Source of the DNA: Chalciporus piperatus
Lineage: Eukaryota; Basidiomycota; Agaricomycetes; Boletales; Boletaceae
DNA: 64,000 nt
Direction: 5' to 3'
NCBI GenBank assembly: GCA_038093975.1
Contig: JBBPTG010000058.1
Span: 62,001 to 126,000 of the forward strand
The notes beneath the pieces are model-generated. The model was given only the letters and a program-made list of their open reading frames with translations. It was not told the origin of the DNA and ran no database searches. Shown here piece by piece: positions 1 to 12,233 of this stretch (position 1 is the stretch's first letter; each line of letters starts with the position of its first letter). Position numbers and translations under genes: made by a program.

Positions 1-847
1 TACTGGGGTTTCTATGAAGAATTCGGTGCTGGAAAGAATGCAAGACAGGTAAGTTACCTTAAGACAGATAGGGGAAGCTAGGAAGGTATCGAGTTAAATT
101 TAAAGAATGGCAGCAACAAGAGGTCATATGGGGTACTAGATAACTTCAAGTTACAACACCGGGGATTGTCCTTACAACTTGGGATACATATGTAACGGCG
201 AGGAATCAGGTCCATTGGGAACTGTGTTCCGTGACGCCATCATGGTGCATAAGCGTCAAATGCGAGTCCCTTCGAAAGGGTGTCCTTGCTGCGAGGATGA
301 TCTTTCGCCAAGACCAGACTTTCCAGACAGGAGTCGCCCGTTGCCTCGTTCGTCCGCGACCTGTGTGAGATTGACCAGAGAAGAACAAGGTAGTGGTGTC
401 AGCTGCGAAGAAGATAACCTGCATGCCTCGCCTATGCGAAAGCGAGGGTGCAAGGTAAGTGATGATCCCTTGCTGGAGTTCGGGTGAGTGGAAGAGTGGA
501 GGAGATGCAACGAAGGATTGAGAGGGCCTGCTGCGTCTGGATAAAGCGGCGAAGCTATGAGTCGGTTCATTGTCGGCGTCAGCGAGGAGTGTTCCCGAGC
601 GTAAGAAGAGGGTACGAGAGTAACGGATAGGTGCGAGTATACAGTTCGATCCGATCGACACATGTAACGATCAACCGCCGAGGTTTGGATGTAATCCTCT
701 CACTTTGATATAATTCATACAGTAGTCAAACATGACGAAGGGGACAATTATGTAAAAGGTAAACGCGAAAGATCTACACTACTTTGACACTACTACTCAA
801 ATTATTAAATGCTAAACTTAAAGAAACAAACTCAAACACGCGCCCAT
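1..847. other. No recognisable gene
   Basis: Only short overlapping open frames are present on both strands (for example 179-487 plus and 206-663 minus). None has recognisable motifs or convincing splice signals. The rightmost part is probably the 3' flank of the minus-strand gene that ends at 848. Confidence 0.4.
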
Positions 848-1991
848 CTACTTCGCTATCAGTGTATCACTCGGAACCTGGGGACCCACAAACATTAACC
901 ATCCCCCGGTCGCTTCAAACGCAGGCGTCATCCCTCGAAACATGATCCCATCGCCCTTCCCCTTCTGAGTACCAGTCCAAGTGGACATGTAATCAATCCT
1001 CCTGAGACAATCCCTGGTCGCCGGAACCGGCACCCGTCTCGTCGGATCCTTCGACCTCTTGAAAAAGGCACTCTTTACCTTCTCCTTCCTCTGATCGTCC
1101 CAACTCCTATATTCCCTCTTGGGCACATATTCATGGAACGCCACCCAAACCGCTTTGATGACGTCCCCACATGTAAGTCCCGACGGATTGCTGACGATAA
1201 TCGGCCAGTCAAACTTTGGAAGCGGATCATCAACGACCACGCTGATCGTCATTTCAAAAACTGGGGGATGGGCGGCGGGTAAATTGAAATCATGGAATCC
1301 CCAGGCAAGGGATAACGTAGAGAGTCTCCATGCTACAGAGTCGGGTCCACGGGAGATATCGAAGGTGATGAGGGGTATCTGACCGGCAAGTGGTTCTTGG
1401 AGGATATTGCTCAGGACGGGGACCTCAGTCCGTTCTGGGTCTGGCGTCGTCGTGGGTAGCGGTGGGATGACAGGTTCGGTTGACTGGTGTGCCCGATTCT
1501 GTCGGGGGTCGGTCGCTGATGTGGATGGACGAAGAGCTAAAGGCGGAGGCAGAAATGAGACTCGAGTTGAGGACGTGGGTAATGTGGTAGGGGACTCACT
1601 TGCGTCGACGCCCCGGGGGGAACGAGGAGTGGAGCTGGATGGGTAATCGTATGGATTGTATCGTGGCGTATATTGTGCTGCAAGTGTATTGTTTCGTCTT
1701 GACCTGGTATGGTTCCTATCATCGTGGCCTGCAAAACCCGGCCAGGAAATCGTCAGAACATGTCTTCTCGCCATGTATACATATCGTGCCCTGTGCCACC
1801 GACTTACGTGATGTGGAATGCAGAAAGTGCAATATCCTAGCCCACTCGGCGTCCCGTCGAGCTTCGGCTTCTCTGGCCGCATTTCGTTCGCGGTTCGCGC
1901 TTCTGTTCCTTTCTGCGGCGGTTTCGCAGCAAATGGGACTGGAATGCCAGGGGTATTCTTGGAATTCGGGGGTAATGTGTATCGATATCAT
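848..1991 (-). CDS. DUF6699-type fungal protein
   Basis: I read two exons, 1991-1808 and 1728-848, split by a 79-nt intron with donor GTAAGT and acceptor TTTTGCAG; the phase-1 junction keeps the frame. The product is about 354 residues. The N-terminal exon is rich in Glu, Arg and Ala and looks helical. The middle is Pro/Ser/Thr-rich and probably disordered. The C-terminal third has the DUF6699 pattern: a strand pair around FDWPIIVSNPSG, a helix, then a Cys-Leu-Arg-Arg-Ile-Asp-Tyr strand, MFRGMTP and a tryptophan near the C-terminus. DUF6699 is common in Agaricomycetes and has no known function that I can cite. The start at 1991 is the first ATG in a frame that splices cleanly; another 5' exon is possible. 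A second gene of the family lies at 40132-41377. Confidence 0.7.
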
Positions 1992-3448
1992 TATGCTCAA
2001 AATCCTGATGTATAGTCAGTCTTCGAGTCGCGCCACTACATTGGAGAGCTTGGACGCACCTGGTACTTCAAGTTGGGTAGATAGGTAGATCGAGATGAGG
2101 ATTGGGATTGAATTGTGGCGGGCCCAGGAGCAAGTGGCTTAAATCTGTGTTTTGGCAAGCCCGCGATAGCGATAGGATGACACCGACTTCGTAAGTAAGT
2201 AAAGAGTTCGACCTCGGACTCCCAGGGGGAGTGGGAGTGGGAGTGTGATTGCGAGGCCTCTCTGAATGTAGCGAGAGTGCACAATGAGACCTAGATGAGG
2301 GGGTTCGAAAATCAAGCTTCATTAGTGCGGGGACCGAAGTGCGAGGCCAATTTATTCACCTCAAGGGAGCTATTCACCACAGGCGGTCTGTGGCGAGTTG
2401 AGATGAGGTGTGGCGATTGGAATGTTCTGTTTCTCTCTCCAGGATTGATGCTCATATATACTGGGATGCGACAGGAAGACGATCGAGTCGGGGACTGTAC
2501 AGCAGTCCATGGGTGCTGACAATCAACTTGTTCTGGGGAAAAAAACAAGACAGCAATATCGCCGAGAGTAGATCAGGGGCTGTACCGTAGTTGCTTTGTT
2601 GTCGGCACGGTGGCTGTGCGGTGGAGGCGGATTTGGGAGGATACATCGGTGGGTTGGACCGTTCCAACTTGGACGTGCGGAAGGTGCCTGGGCACGTAAG
2701 CCTCGAGCCAGGGTGGCGGGAAGCCTGAGGGGACGACGCGGGCGCTCGGATTTAGCGATCGTTACTTACCGTACGGCGTAGAACCATGAGCATCGAATCG
2801 CCAACGGCAACGCGGGTAAACAGGGAGTGTTCCACCTCTACCATCAGTCGAGTCACGAAGAGCCTCGACGCACTGACACGTATTAGGGGATAAAACCACT
2901 ATATAAAATTCATCATAAAGCTACACAGATGTATGTCAAAAACCGAACCCAGACAAACAGACGATCATCCAGTAGCAAGGGTGAGGCCAACCGTCCCAGA
3001 ACCTCCTACCAAAAGTAAAAAACGATAAGGCTACAAATCAAGCGTGGGTGGTGGATACAATCGCTATGCACATCGATCCGAGGACAACAATATCACAAGC
3101 GAAAACTCAAAACTAGATACTAGTTAGGTAGAAGACGATTAAAATGAAGCGTAGCATCGATCTGTAGAGGGGGTCTTTAAAAAATACAACGATGAGATGA
3201 ATGGAAAAATGGAATCAACTGGAATGAAGTGGGAGTGAGATGCCAAAAGTTTGTCCGTTTCGTTCGTATTTTTTTTTCGTATCCGAGTCTTGGGAGGGAT
3301 CGTTGGACGGTAGGGGTATAAGCAACGAACGAGGGACGCCGTGCTAGGTGGTGTTATCGTTCACGATCCATCCAGGGACGTTTTGGTTCGCGTGTCGTCT
3401 ATCGAGGGCGTTAATTGACGTTGCGTCGTCAATCATTGAAGCGACCGA
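1992..3448. other. Intergenic, no gene seen
   Basis: Short frames only. The stretch lies between the 5' end of the DUF6699 gene and the 3' end of HMG-box gene 1, both on the minus strand. A run of T occurs near 3270-3280. I see no conserved motif. Confidence 0.4.
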
Positions 3449-5135
3449 TCAAAACTGTTCGAATCCACCATCGAACATCTCAAATTCAGGGACGTTCATT
3501 CCCTGATCTAAACCTGCGACCGTTATAGTCGGTACACCGATATGCTGCGCAACAAAGCCGGTAGAAAAGCCTTGCACTTGGCCGGGCGACATTTTCCCAG
3601 TCTGCGGCGGAAGGACGGGTACAGAGGCGGCGTTCACATCCTGCCATACATCGAAGCCGCTCGCGTATTGAGGACGGGGTGCGGCAACGAGTGGGAGATT
3701 AAGCTCAGAGTGGGCAGGGGAGTCACTGTAGGTCGAAGATGGTCCAGAGTTGGTAAACTCGACGGGGGTATTCGACCATGAGGTGAGACCGTTGGTGAAC
3801 GTGGTGGATTGGGGGACGCCGTAGTGAGGAGCAGCGGGGGTGCAGTCGATGGAGAGTGAGAGCGGTTGATGCGAGATATGGTGCATGGGTGCCATGTCGA
3901 ATGATGCTAAGGATTGAGATGATGAGTGTGGGGGGAGGTTGGAGAAGATGTCTGTGAATGGCTGTGGTACGAACGGGTTAGTGAACGTCTTCTGGAGGGG
4001 CAGCGGATGCGCACTAACCATGGCAGGCTCGTTGACTGCAGTCAAGAAACCAAAGTTGGAGTCCAGGAACGTTTGCTCGAACAGGCTCGTGTCGACCTCC
4101 GGAAGGGGGGATTCGTCGCGCTGAAGGAAGGATGAGGAAGGAGGGTAGAAACCCTGTGATGCATCGGTAAGGAACATCGGGATGTTGTCTAGTCCCCAGG
4201 AAGACCGACCGACGTGAGGCAATGCACTCGATGGACGCCGTTGACCGATAATCACGCGAGCGCTGCGTGAGATATTGTGGACGGGCGAACCAGTGCGCGA
4301 GTTGGGCACGAAGAATGGGACGGATGGGAGTGCGATCGGGTGGACTGGGAGAGGTACCGACGAGGGACGACGAGGGTAGAACTGTTGGTGTTGCGTAGGA
4401 GGGAATACGGTCTTCCTGTCGTCGAGCCTGCGAATGGCAGCAGCGAGTTCGTTGCCCTTCTTTCCTTCGAGCAACAGTTGAGCCACCTCCTCGCACCTCC
4501 TCTCATCCTCGGGTGTCGTGCTCGGTTTCTCCTTCTTCTTCTCCTTGTTCTTGTTGTGCACGGGTCTAAAGCGGTAACCCGGGTACTTCTTGGAGTGAGC
4601 CTCCTTCTCCTGCTTCGCCTTGATTTCCCAGATACGCTTCTCCTCGAGGGGAAGCGCGCGCCAGCAGTTACCGATTATTTTCGAGAGCGAACCGTGGTTT
4701 GTTTCAATCGAACCGGGAACGTGCTTCTGTCTGACAAAGTCGGCACGAAACAACATGAAAGCATTCGGTGGACGAGGGATGTAGCCGAGCGACCGGCGCT
4801 TTCCAGCGGGGACACGTCGTTTCGAAGCCGGGTTCGGAGGTTCCTCGGATGGGGGGAAGAGCTGCGCATCGAGTGGCAATGAAGTGTCTGAGGTGTCGAG
4901 AGAGAGATCGTCGGGCTCGATGTAAGTAGTGGGCGTGACATTGGGTGCAAAGGTGACAGAACGAGGGGATGGGGATGGTGCGCCATAGATGCCAGGTTTG
5001 ATTAGTTCGGCTGTATGAAGAGTTGGTTGTGAGAATAGGTATGAGAATAGGAAACTGACACGTTGGACTTGAGAAAGTGGAAGAGCGTCGACCGAGGGAG
5101 ACGGAATAACGGCGATGTAGTCTTGATGCAGGCAT
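3449..5135 (-). CDS. HMG-box transcription factor 1
   Basis: This is a sequence-specific HMG-box protein, expected to bind and bend DNA in the nucleus. The model has two exons: 5135-5060 (76 nt, starting MPASRLHRR) and 5010-3449, split by a 49-nt phase-1 intron (donor GTCAGT, acceptor CATACAG). It gives 545 residues. The start at 5135 is preferred over an in-frame ATG at 5191 because only the splice from 5135 reproduces the M-P-A first exon and phase-1 intron of three paralogs in this window. A conserved S-V-T-F-A-P-N-V-T-P segment precedes the box. The box starts at YIPRPPNAFMLF (about residue 100) and contains LSKIIGNCW and PLEEKRIW. A basic Lys/Glu stretch and then the family motif RCEEVAQLLLEGKKGNEL follow. 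The rest is low-complexity Pro/Ser/Thr/Gln sequence, perhaps an activation region. Targets are unknown. It resembles the class often labelled MATA_HMG. Confidence 0.88.
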
Positions 5136-7465
5136 GATAGGTCGATCTCTAGATCAAAATGAAAACGGATAGACTGGATAGCACGGGACAAGTCCTAAAG
5201 GGAGAGACAAAAGAGAACGGAGAATCCGAGGGGGGAACAAAACAAAAGGTTTATTGTTCATCACACACTTATATCACCCACTCCCCGCGTCAGAACATGG
5301 CCCAACGATACCCCTCTACACTCACCGTGAGCTCAGATTGGTTCTCTCAGCCTGGGCCGAATTTCTGCCAGTGAGAGAGTCAATTTCTGTGGTCAAGGGT
5401 GTCCGAGGTCACTCCACCACTGCTTTCGGTCCTCCCCTTGTGCCTAAAAGGAACGCTCGTTTACACTTCCCTTTTCTGGTTAGTCTTGTTCCTCGCCTCG
5501 TGCCGACCTCCGTAAGTCCGTCTCACCCATTTCTACAAAAACTCGTGTCGAGTCCGCATCTCGATGCCAACACGCGCTGTGGCGATCGAGTCAAGTACAC
5601 ATCGTCCAAGACTCCAAGTGCAGATTCATCTTCGACTCGAGGTCCTGATCTTGATGCCATCGGATTTTAACAGAATCATGCCACGTCTCGAACGAGGGGG
5701 ATGAGAACGGCATTGGGACGACATGTGCGCCATATGGAACCACATGGTCATGTGGTTCTCTGCCACTCTCACTCATTACGGGATTGCCAGTCATACATTA
5801 TTCGGGCGCCCGACCGTTGCGGGAATATTCCGGGGCAAGTTCAGCGTCCCCTCCGTACGACCGTCCGCACTCCATCAACAGCGTTCGAAACACTGCTACC
5901 CAGAGCACTCCATAGTGGACCCAGAACGGGAGGTCGTGACGGTGAAAGCGCTCTCGAGGTACTTTGGCAAAGTTAAAAATCTGATTTCCATTCCACCCAT
6001 GGTCAAGCGAGAATTGGACATGATCCGATGTCCGCTCTGACCTAAACCTCCATACCATCGTAGCCCGAGTCCTCTAGGCTAATCACGCCAGGTGTCAGCA
6101 TCATCAAACGGATTCCCTCGAATTCTTCGCTGGCGTCTCAACCAAGCGTTTCGCCCTTCCGAATAACACTCGCAGCGCCGATTCGCTTCATGTGCCCGAT
6201 TAGCCCTCGCTTGATAGTGCTTCGTGAAGCACGTCTGGAGCGGGAACCATCCATCACCTCTCAAGCTCCGACACTTCGTCCGCGGATTGATCCGTAAGCA
6301 TCATCTGCGTCGGAGAGTTTCAGCTCCCTCTGTTTAAATAACCTGTACGGATGGAGCTGATTTATCCATGGGTGCGTGCATCGAGTCTCCACATACCAGG
6401 GAAGATGATTCTCCTTTGATCGAGTTCTGGAATTCTCGGAAACGAAGACCGATAAACTTGATTGCGCCCACGTGCTGCCCATCACGTCTTCCTGACCCCT
6501 GCGACTCGCCAGGAATCGTGATTGAAAGTTAGAGTTAACAATGGAACAAGTGTGGGGGTCTGTTGACGTAGATAGATCATGTTGGCTGATAAACGATTAC
6601 TTGCAAATTGCGATGGGCTCAGTTTTTTCCGATCCAACGAGAAAGGACGAAGACGTGACAACGGTCAAGACTACCAGTACTTGTTCCATATTCTCTTTTC
6701 AGTCACAAATGGTCAAGTCCGCGGACGGAGCGCTAAGATGTTTTTGACGTGTAGTTCAACAGAGAAATCAGTGGAGATGGCACCCAATGCGGCACTCCAC
6801 CAAACACACAACACTTTTGCCAGTTTATTTGTCAGATATCAGTTGTTATATTATGCCTTCATCCGCGAAGTTGAACGAACAAAAACAATACAGTAGTTTT
6901 CTAGATACTGAAGTTGGCCTTTGTCACAGTCGATGTCACCCTGTAGCCTAATCGACCTGAATTTGGCGGTGTGGACCCCAGTGACAATCCGTGACTGCCG
7001 ACTTGGTGGTAGGTGCCGACTTGGCGGTAGGGGATAGTATTTAATAACCCATAAAAATTCGTAGCTAGGTCGTTAAACCTTGCAAAATTTGGGAGCTCTC
7101 AAAACTTGAACTTGTTGTCGTAATTGATCCCGGGGATGACAATCTCTGCTCTGCTGACTCAGCTAAGTACCGAACTCTTTGTTCAGCGTAACACGACGTT
7201 TGCTCATCCCCTTCATCATCATGATGATTTGTTCCCCAGCTCTGAATATATAACTTATCAAGTGATATTTCTCGCCCGAATTCCAAGATTACGATTCGCT
7301 GCGCTAACTGAACCCTCCACAAGCAGCATAGTGCAATGGTGCGACATGCTGTTATTCGCTTCGCCCAAGTAAGTGCCGTCCTTGGACCCTTCTGCCGGCG
7401 TGAAACTGAGATCGGATTCAAGTTCCACACAAGGTTGGAATTTCCATTGTCCTGAACACGGCAGC
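5136..7465. other. Intergenic, no gene seen
   Basis: Many short frames on both strands, none with motifs or a consistent splice model. Near 6997-7032 there is a small tandem repeat of the unit TGCCGACTTGG(T/C)GGTAGG. The left end is probably the promoter of HMG-box gene 1 and the right end the distal promoter of the lectin gene. Confidence 0.35.
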
Positions 7466-7727
7466 GACATCGCTACTGGCGATAGAATCGACCCGAAGTG
7501 ACTTACGAAGTGATACGTGGAATGTTACTTTCCCGCATGTGGCTCAGCGTATAGTGGCGTTCGAAGGTCACCTCAACCTCACCTTTTGGCAACTCTATCC
7601 TGGGCAGGGGTGACCGCGGTGCCACCGCTACTAGCGATATAATCGAGCCGAAGTAAGCTTACGAAGTGACATGCAGAATGATACTTTCCCGTATGGGGCT
7701 CAGCGTACAGCGGCGTTTGATTGACAA
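7466..7727. repeat. Imperfect tandem duplication in the lectin-gene promoter
   Basis: A segment of about 100 bp at 7466-7566 recurs in the same orientation at 7621-7727. The shared blocks are CGCTA.TGGCGATA-like, ACTTACGAAGTGA-like, TACTTTCCCG.ATG.GGCTCAGCGTA and GTGGCGTT. The second copy ends about 185 bp before the lectin start codon, so the repeats may carry regulatory sites. That role is inference. Confidence 0.7.
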
Positions 7728-7911
7728 CACGAGAACACGTCGTAAGCACCAGGGTCCTTTGTTGACTCTTTAAGAGGCCACCTCCGTCTTCCCTCTGAGG
7801 AAAGATCTCAACCACGCCCAACTTCATTCACCCATCTAAACAGTTGGTCACCCCGTTGATCTTACTTGGTGCGATGGGTTACTGACTGTCTTACCGCAGA
7901 CAAGCTTCAGG

Positions 7912-10248
7912 ATGTTCCCGATAATCCCTGATAAGAAGAAGGTCGAGCCACCACCAAAGTACACTCCAGAGAAGAACGTCGACATGTACATCCCACCGGA
8001 GAAGGTCTACTTCCGCCTGGTCGCTCACGACGGCGAACACGTGGTGGTTTCACGGACCGGGACCGGCAACTCACAGGAGATTGATTGTCACGCAGGAGCA
8101 GAGTACGATGACCAGCTATTTTCGTTGGTCCCTCATGGCTCGGGCCCCTATGTTATCAAGGGCAAGGCTAGCGAAAAGGTCCTCTTCTCTCGTTACAACG
8201 CACAACCCCAGGCCGGCCACATCGACGGAAACGGGAAATATGATGACAAGTAAGCCTCTGTGTCGTCCGTGGATGGTATACATTGGAGGCTGATTGCCCA
8301 CTCCACAGCTGGTTCACCTTCGAGACTGGGAGTGGCGAGTGGGAGGGCTGGTTCCGCATAATTTGCACAGCAACGAATACGTGCCTCTCCCTTCGCACTT
8401 CCAATAATCCACAAATTGGAAATTATTGGCCTCTTTCCAACAAATACCCCGATCACTACTTCCGATTCAAATTCGAGGACATGATCGTCGATCGCATCGA
8501 CTTTAATATCAGCGAGGCAGGGATCAAGCACCGTAAACCAAGGTTGTTGTTGACTCGAAAGCTCGCCAACGGGTCCAACCACGAGCAGGAGATGACCTTC
8601 ACATATACAGAGACGGTGACCCATACCTCCAAGTTCACACATGAGCATGGATTTTCGCTCGGAGTGACGACCAGTTTTAAAAGTATCTCCATCGTCTTCG
8701 CATGTCGTAGCAGCGCTGACATGCGTCTATACAGCTGGAATTCCCTTCATCGCCAATGGAGAAGTAGAAGTCTCCGCTTCGACGACCCATACGTGGACCA
8801 TTGGCAAGGAGGATGCCGAGGCGAAAGCTTATTCCGAGGCGCTCCCCCTGAAGGTCAGTGCGCATAGCACAGTCCTCGCCAAAGCCACCGTCTCGGTGGC
8901 GGATCTCACTGTGCCGTATACGATGTATCTTCACTCGAAGATCAACAAGGTCAAGCTTACGTCGAGCGGCACGTGGACTGGGGTGACTTCGTGGAATACG
9001 GAATACGATATCCGCCAACTGGACGGGGACAAGGACAAAGCCAAGGGCGCAGACAAGGACAAGGAAAAGAACGAGGGAGCGACCGCGGGCACAGCCAAAA
9101 CCAAGGACAAGGACAAGCGCGCAGCGACGAAACAAACAGTGAACCGCACGGGCAACAGTCACAGTAGGCATTTGCTCGAGCGTCAAGATAGGCCCAGCAT
9201 CAAGGTGGAAGACGCAGAAGACAAAGAGGACAAAGATGCAGAGGACCCAGACGAGGACGCAGCTGAGGACGTCGAGGGCGAAAATGAAGACGAGGACGAG
9301 GGCGAAGGCGAAGATGAAGATGGTGTCGAGGACGAAGATGACGAGGATGAAGATGCAGACGATGTCGAGGATGAAGATGGAGACGATGTCGAGAACGAAG
9401 ACGCAGACGATGTTGAGGATGAAGACGCAGCTGACCTCGCAGACGAAGATGCCGAGGACGCAGCTGATGTGGATGATGAAGATGCTGAGGACGAAGATGC
9501 AGTGGGTGAAGAGGGCGAAGATGACGTCGCGGACGAAGATGCAGCTGATGTCGAGGACGAAGCTGAGGGGGAAAAGGACGAAGATGCCGAAGACGAAGGG
9601 GGCGAAGATGCCGAGAACGTCGCAGATCAAGACGAAGCTGACGTGGACGAAGCTGACGTGGACGAAGCTGCAGAGGACGAAGAGGTAGAGGACGAAGAGG
9701 TAGAGGACGAAGAGGTAGAGGACGAAGAGGTAGAGGACGAAGATGCAGAGGACGTCGGTGATGAAGACGCAGCTGATGTCGAGGATGAAGCCGAGGCTGA
9801 AGAAGATGCACCTGACGTCGAGGACGAAGACGCACCTGAGGATGTCGAGGACGAAGATCCAGAGGGCGAAGAGGACGAAGATGCAGAAGACGTCGCGGAT
9901 GAAAGCGCGGAGGACGAGGGAGAGGACGAGGGAGAGGACGGAGATGCAGAGGACGTTGGGGATGAAGGCGCGGAGGACGAGGGAGAGGACGAAAGAGAGG
10001 ACGAGGGAGAGGACGGGGGAGAGGACGGGGGAGAGGACGGAGATGCAGAGGACGTTGGGGATGAAGACGCAGCTGATGTCGAAGATGAAGCTGAGGCTGA
10101 AGGAGGTGCAGCTGACGTCGAGGACGAAGACGTACCTGAGGACATCCAGGACGAAGACCCATACGAGGACGTCCAGGACGAAGATGCGGCTGATGTTGGT
10201 AACGAAGACGCAGCTGATGCCATGGACAACTACGAGGACGAGGACTGA
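7912..10248 (+). CDS. LSL-type lectin with aerolysin-like pore module and long acidic tail
   Basis: Three exons are supported: 7912-8249, 8309-8682 and 8735-10248, with introns of 59 and 52 nt. The product is about 741 residues. Residues about 25-200 match the carbohydrate-binding beta-trefoil of LSL (Laetiporus sulphureus lectin)-type proteins; YIPPEKVYFRL marks its start. Residues about 205-330 look like an aerolysin-type beta-pore module, with alternating Ser/Thr/His stretches on both sides of the second intron. Proteins of this class bind glycans and oligomerise into membrane pores; defence roles have been proposed. A Lys/Asp-rich linker (about 332-394) and an almost pure Asp/Glu tail with Ala and Val (about 395-741) follow, in one uninterrupted frame. 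Typical LSL proteins stop after the aerolysin module, so this one is more than twice the usual length. No signal peptide is visible. I give no claim about activity. Confidence 0.82.
9205..10248 (+). repeat. Coding minisatellite for the acidic tail
   Basis: A degenerate tandem array of GAGGACGAAGATGCA-like units codes for Glu-Asp-Glu-Asp-Ala and Ala-Asp-Val-Glu-Asp blocks. A run of four near-perfect 15-bp units lies at about 9670-9735. Unit length is a multiple of three throughout, so the frame stays open. The opposite strand is therefore also open for over 500 codons, which is a by-product of the repeat. Confidence 0.85.
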
Positions 10249-11749
10249 AGCGATGGTGGGTTTTGCTGGCAAACTGACGTACCGGTGTTCACTGTAGGAA
10301 TTGTGTCACGCATTCTTCAGGAGGTGCAAGCGTCGCATCATGCTATTCGACCACTCCGCGCGCGGGGTGCTTCGTTTCGCTCTTTGCCGAAGTTACATTC
10401 ATGCATCTATATCTGTGAGCTTTCCCTGTTGTACACTTGTCCACCATGTTTCGGTTTGTAAATTTACAATCTCGAATCTGCGATGAATACTACACCTTAT
10501 GACGGAGTATGGAACGAGGGAGTGCATCATCACTAGTCTAAGTCATCCTGAGATCGTAACACTATGACCAGTCAAGGACTACAGTTTTTCTAAATCCAAG
10601 TAACTGGGTATGTATCATGAGGTATCATATTTACAGACACCAGCTCGTGGTACACCACTACCCTGCAACGAGCGCTATGCCCCGCACGATGGACACATTC
10701 AATGACTACTAGTGTTCTCTGTCTCTTTTCATACAGCATGCATTCAATGATTTCACGTTGTTCCTGCCAGAGGACGACATAGAATGAAACGCGAAAATGA
10801 ATACTCGGTGGGTACTAGTACGCGCAAGGCTCCTGATTTTTTGTTATTCTAACTCAGTGGAGAACACCAACTCACCGTAAAACTTATGCCATGGTAAGTA
10901 GCAACACAGTACGAGTTCTTCGCGTCATCGTCTATGTACATTTCGAGCGGTAGCCGTCTCCGCCGAGCTCACTTTGTGTCCATCTAGCGTCCAAATTTCC
11001 GGAAAGGCAGTTCTCGTTCCGTAGGGTTCTAGAGGACTCGGGCACGAAGAACTTTCGAAGAAGAAAGTGATCATGACCCCCCCCCCTCCCCCCTTGAATC
11101 CATTCGACATTCGCGGGGACGGAGACGTCGGCAACACTGACAAAGCTTTTCACTCGTTACCACCATCCCCCACCCTCGCCTTAAACCCTAGAGAGGGATG
11201 GGGCAAGTCACCAATAAATCGACCATGCGATGCGGGTTGTGTCCTTCGTTTGATACAACCGCTGGCGTACCAAAGGACGAATACATATCACCCTTGCTGC
11301 ATAGCAAATATTGATCAATCGAAAACCAAGTGATCGATGGTCAGTTTGCAATAGGCGCGATCCTTGGACGTCGCGATAGACATGCAGAGAGAGAAGAAGA
11401 AAGGCATCACTAGTGGATGTAAATACATAGCAATGCTAAGAGACGAATGACTAACCTATGCGGGCAAGAAGCTATGGCGAGAGACAGAGAGGGGATCCTG
11501 CTGGGCACGGCGTGCGCTGGGAGGGCTGGTGGCATCGCCTCGCAAGAAGCGCCTCTCTCGGGGGAGGTGCTAGCGCGCAAGCGGCCCCAGGTGGTGAAGG
11601 GGCCGAGAACGGTACGTCTGAAGAGTGGTGGGTGGGTGCGACGAAAAGCGGTGGCTGGCGAGCGAGGCGGGGACGAGCGGGATGGTGGAGGTACGGGAGG
11701 AGGATGCATGTCGCTGACCTACGCGTGTCCAAAGACCAAGCTCTGTGGC
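10249..11749. other. Intergenic, no gene seen
   Basis: Short frames only. A C-rich homopolymer tract lies at about 11077-11092, and G-rich sequence runs through about 11450-11710. I see no RNA gene or transposon signature. Confidence 0.35.
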
Positions 11750-12160
11750 TCAGCTCGTTACAGAGTCACACTTTCGAATCAGTGTTTTGAAATCGGTACA
11801 ACAAGTCTTACTCTTCCTCGCTAGACATTCCTCCAGGTCATGGAATGACGAGTCGAACATGCCCCAGAAATTAAAGTAGCCGTTTGAAAATCCACCAGGA
11901 ACTTAGTGGTAATATTTGACTCTGCGTCCGTGTTGTGTCGCCTTGCACGAACATTCGGAGCTGATGGCGTTCCTAGGGCGTCACCGTTGGCCACAGAATT
12001 ATGTTGTAATAATATGTGCAAGGATTGCGATTTACCGCTTACCTGGACTTCCGGAACACTGAACAATGAAGCACTGCAAATATGAGTAGTCTTATACCCC
12101 ACCTCTGAATCCCACTCCATTGGCGAAGAAAGCACTCACGAACACAACCTCTTCCACCAT
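11750..12160 (-). CDS. Possible small Cys-containing protein (doubtful)
   Basis: A three-exon model starts at the ATG ending at 12160 (MVEEVVF, then donor GTGAGT). It continues with a 31-nt middle exon bounded by TTTGCAG and GTAAGC, then a last exon that reads through GYFNFWGMFDSSF, LEECLARKS and TCCTDFKTLIRKC to a stop at 11750-11752. It would give roughly 65-70 residues. The last exon looks truly coding: it has aromatic and Cys spacing, and one pair of cysteines is nine residues apart. I do not recognise the family, and the second intron boundary is uncertain. It lies about 75 bp downstream of BUB3 on the same strand. Confidence 0.3.
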
Positions 12161-12233
12161 CTACCGGAAATTTTGACAATACTGTCAGTCGTCCAAATTA
12201 CATAGCACGTGACCAACAACGAAACGCTACACA

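Noticed and set aside
5136..7465. Plus-strand frames around 5254-6040 as a gene
   Set aside because: Composition, lack of motifs and failure to connect by splice sites make chance frames more likely.
8677..10272. A 531-codon minus-strand frame rich in Val, Phe, Leu and Ile that could pass for a membrane protein
   Set aside because: It is the antisense of the Asp/Glu codon repeat in the lectin tail. Tandem units of 3n length keep every frame open, and the hydrophobic text follows from reversing GAG/GAC codons.
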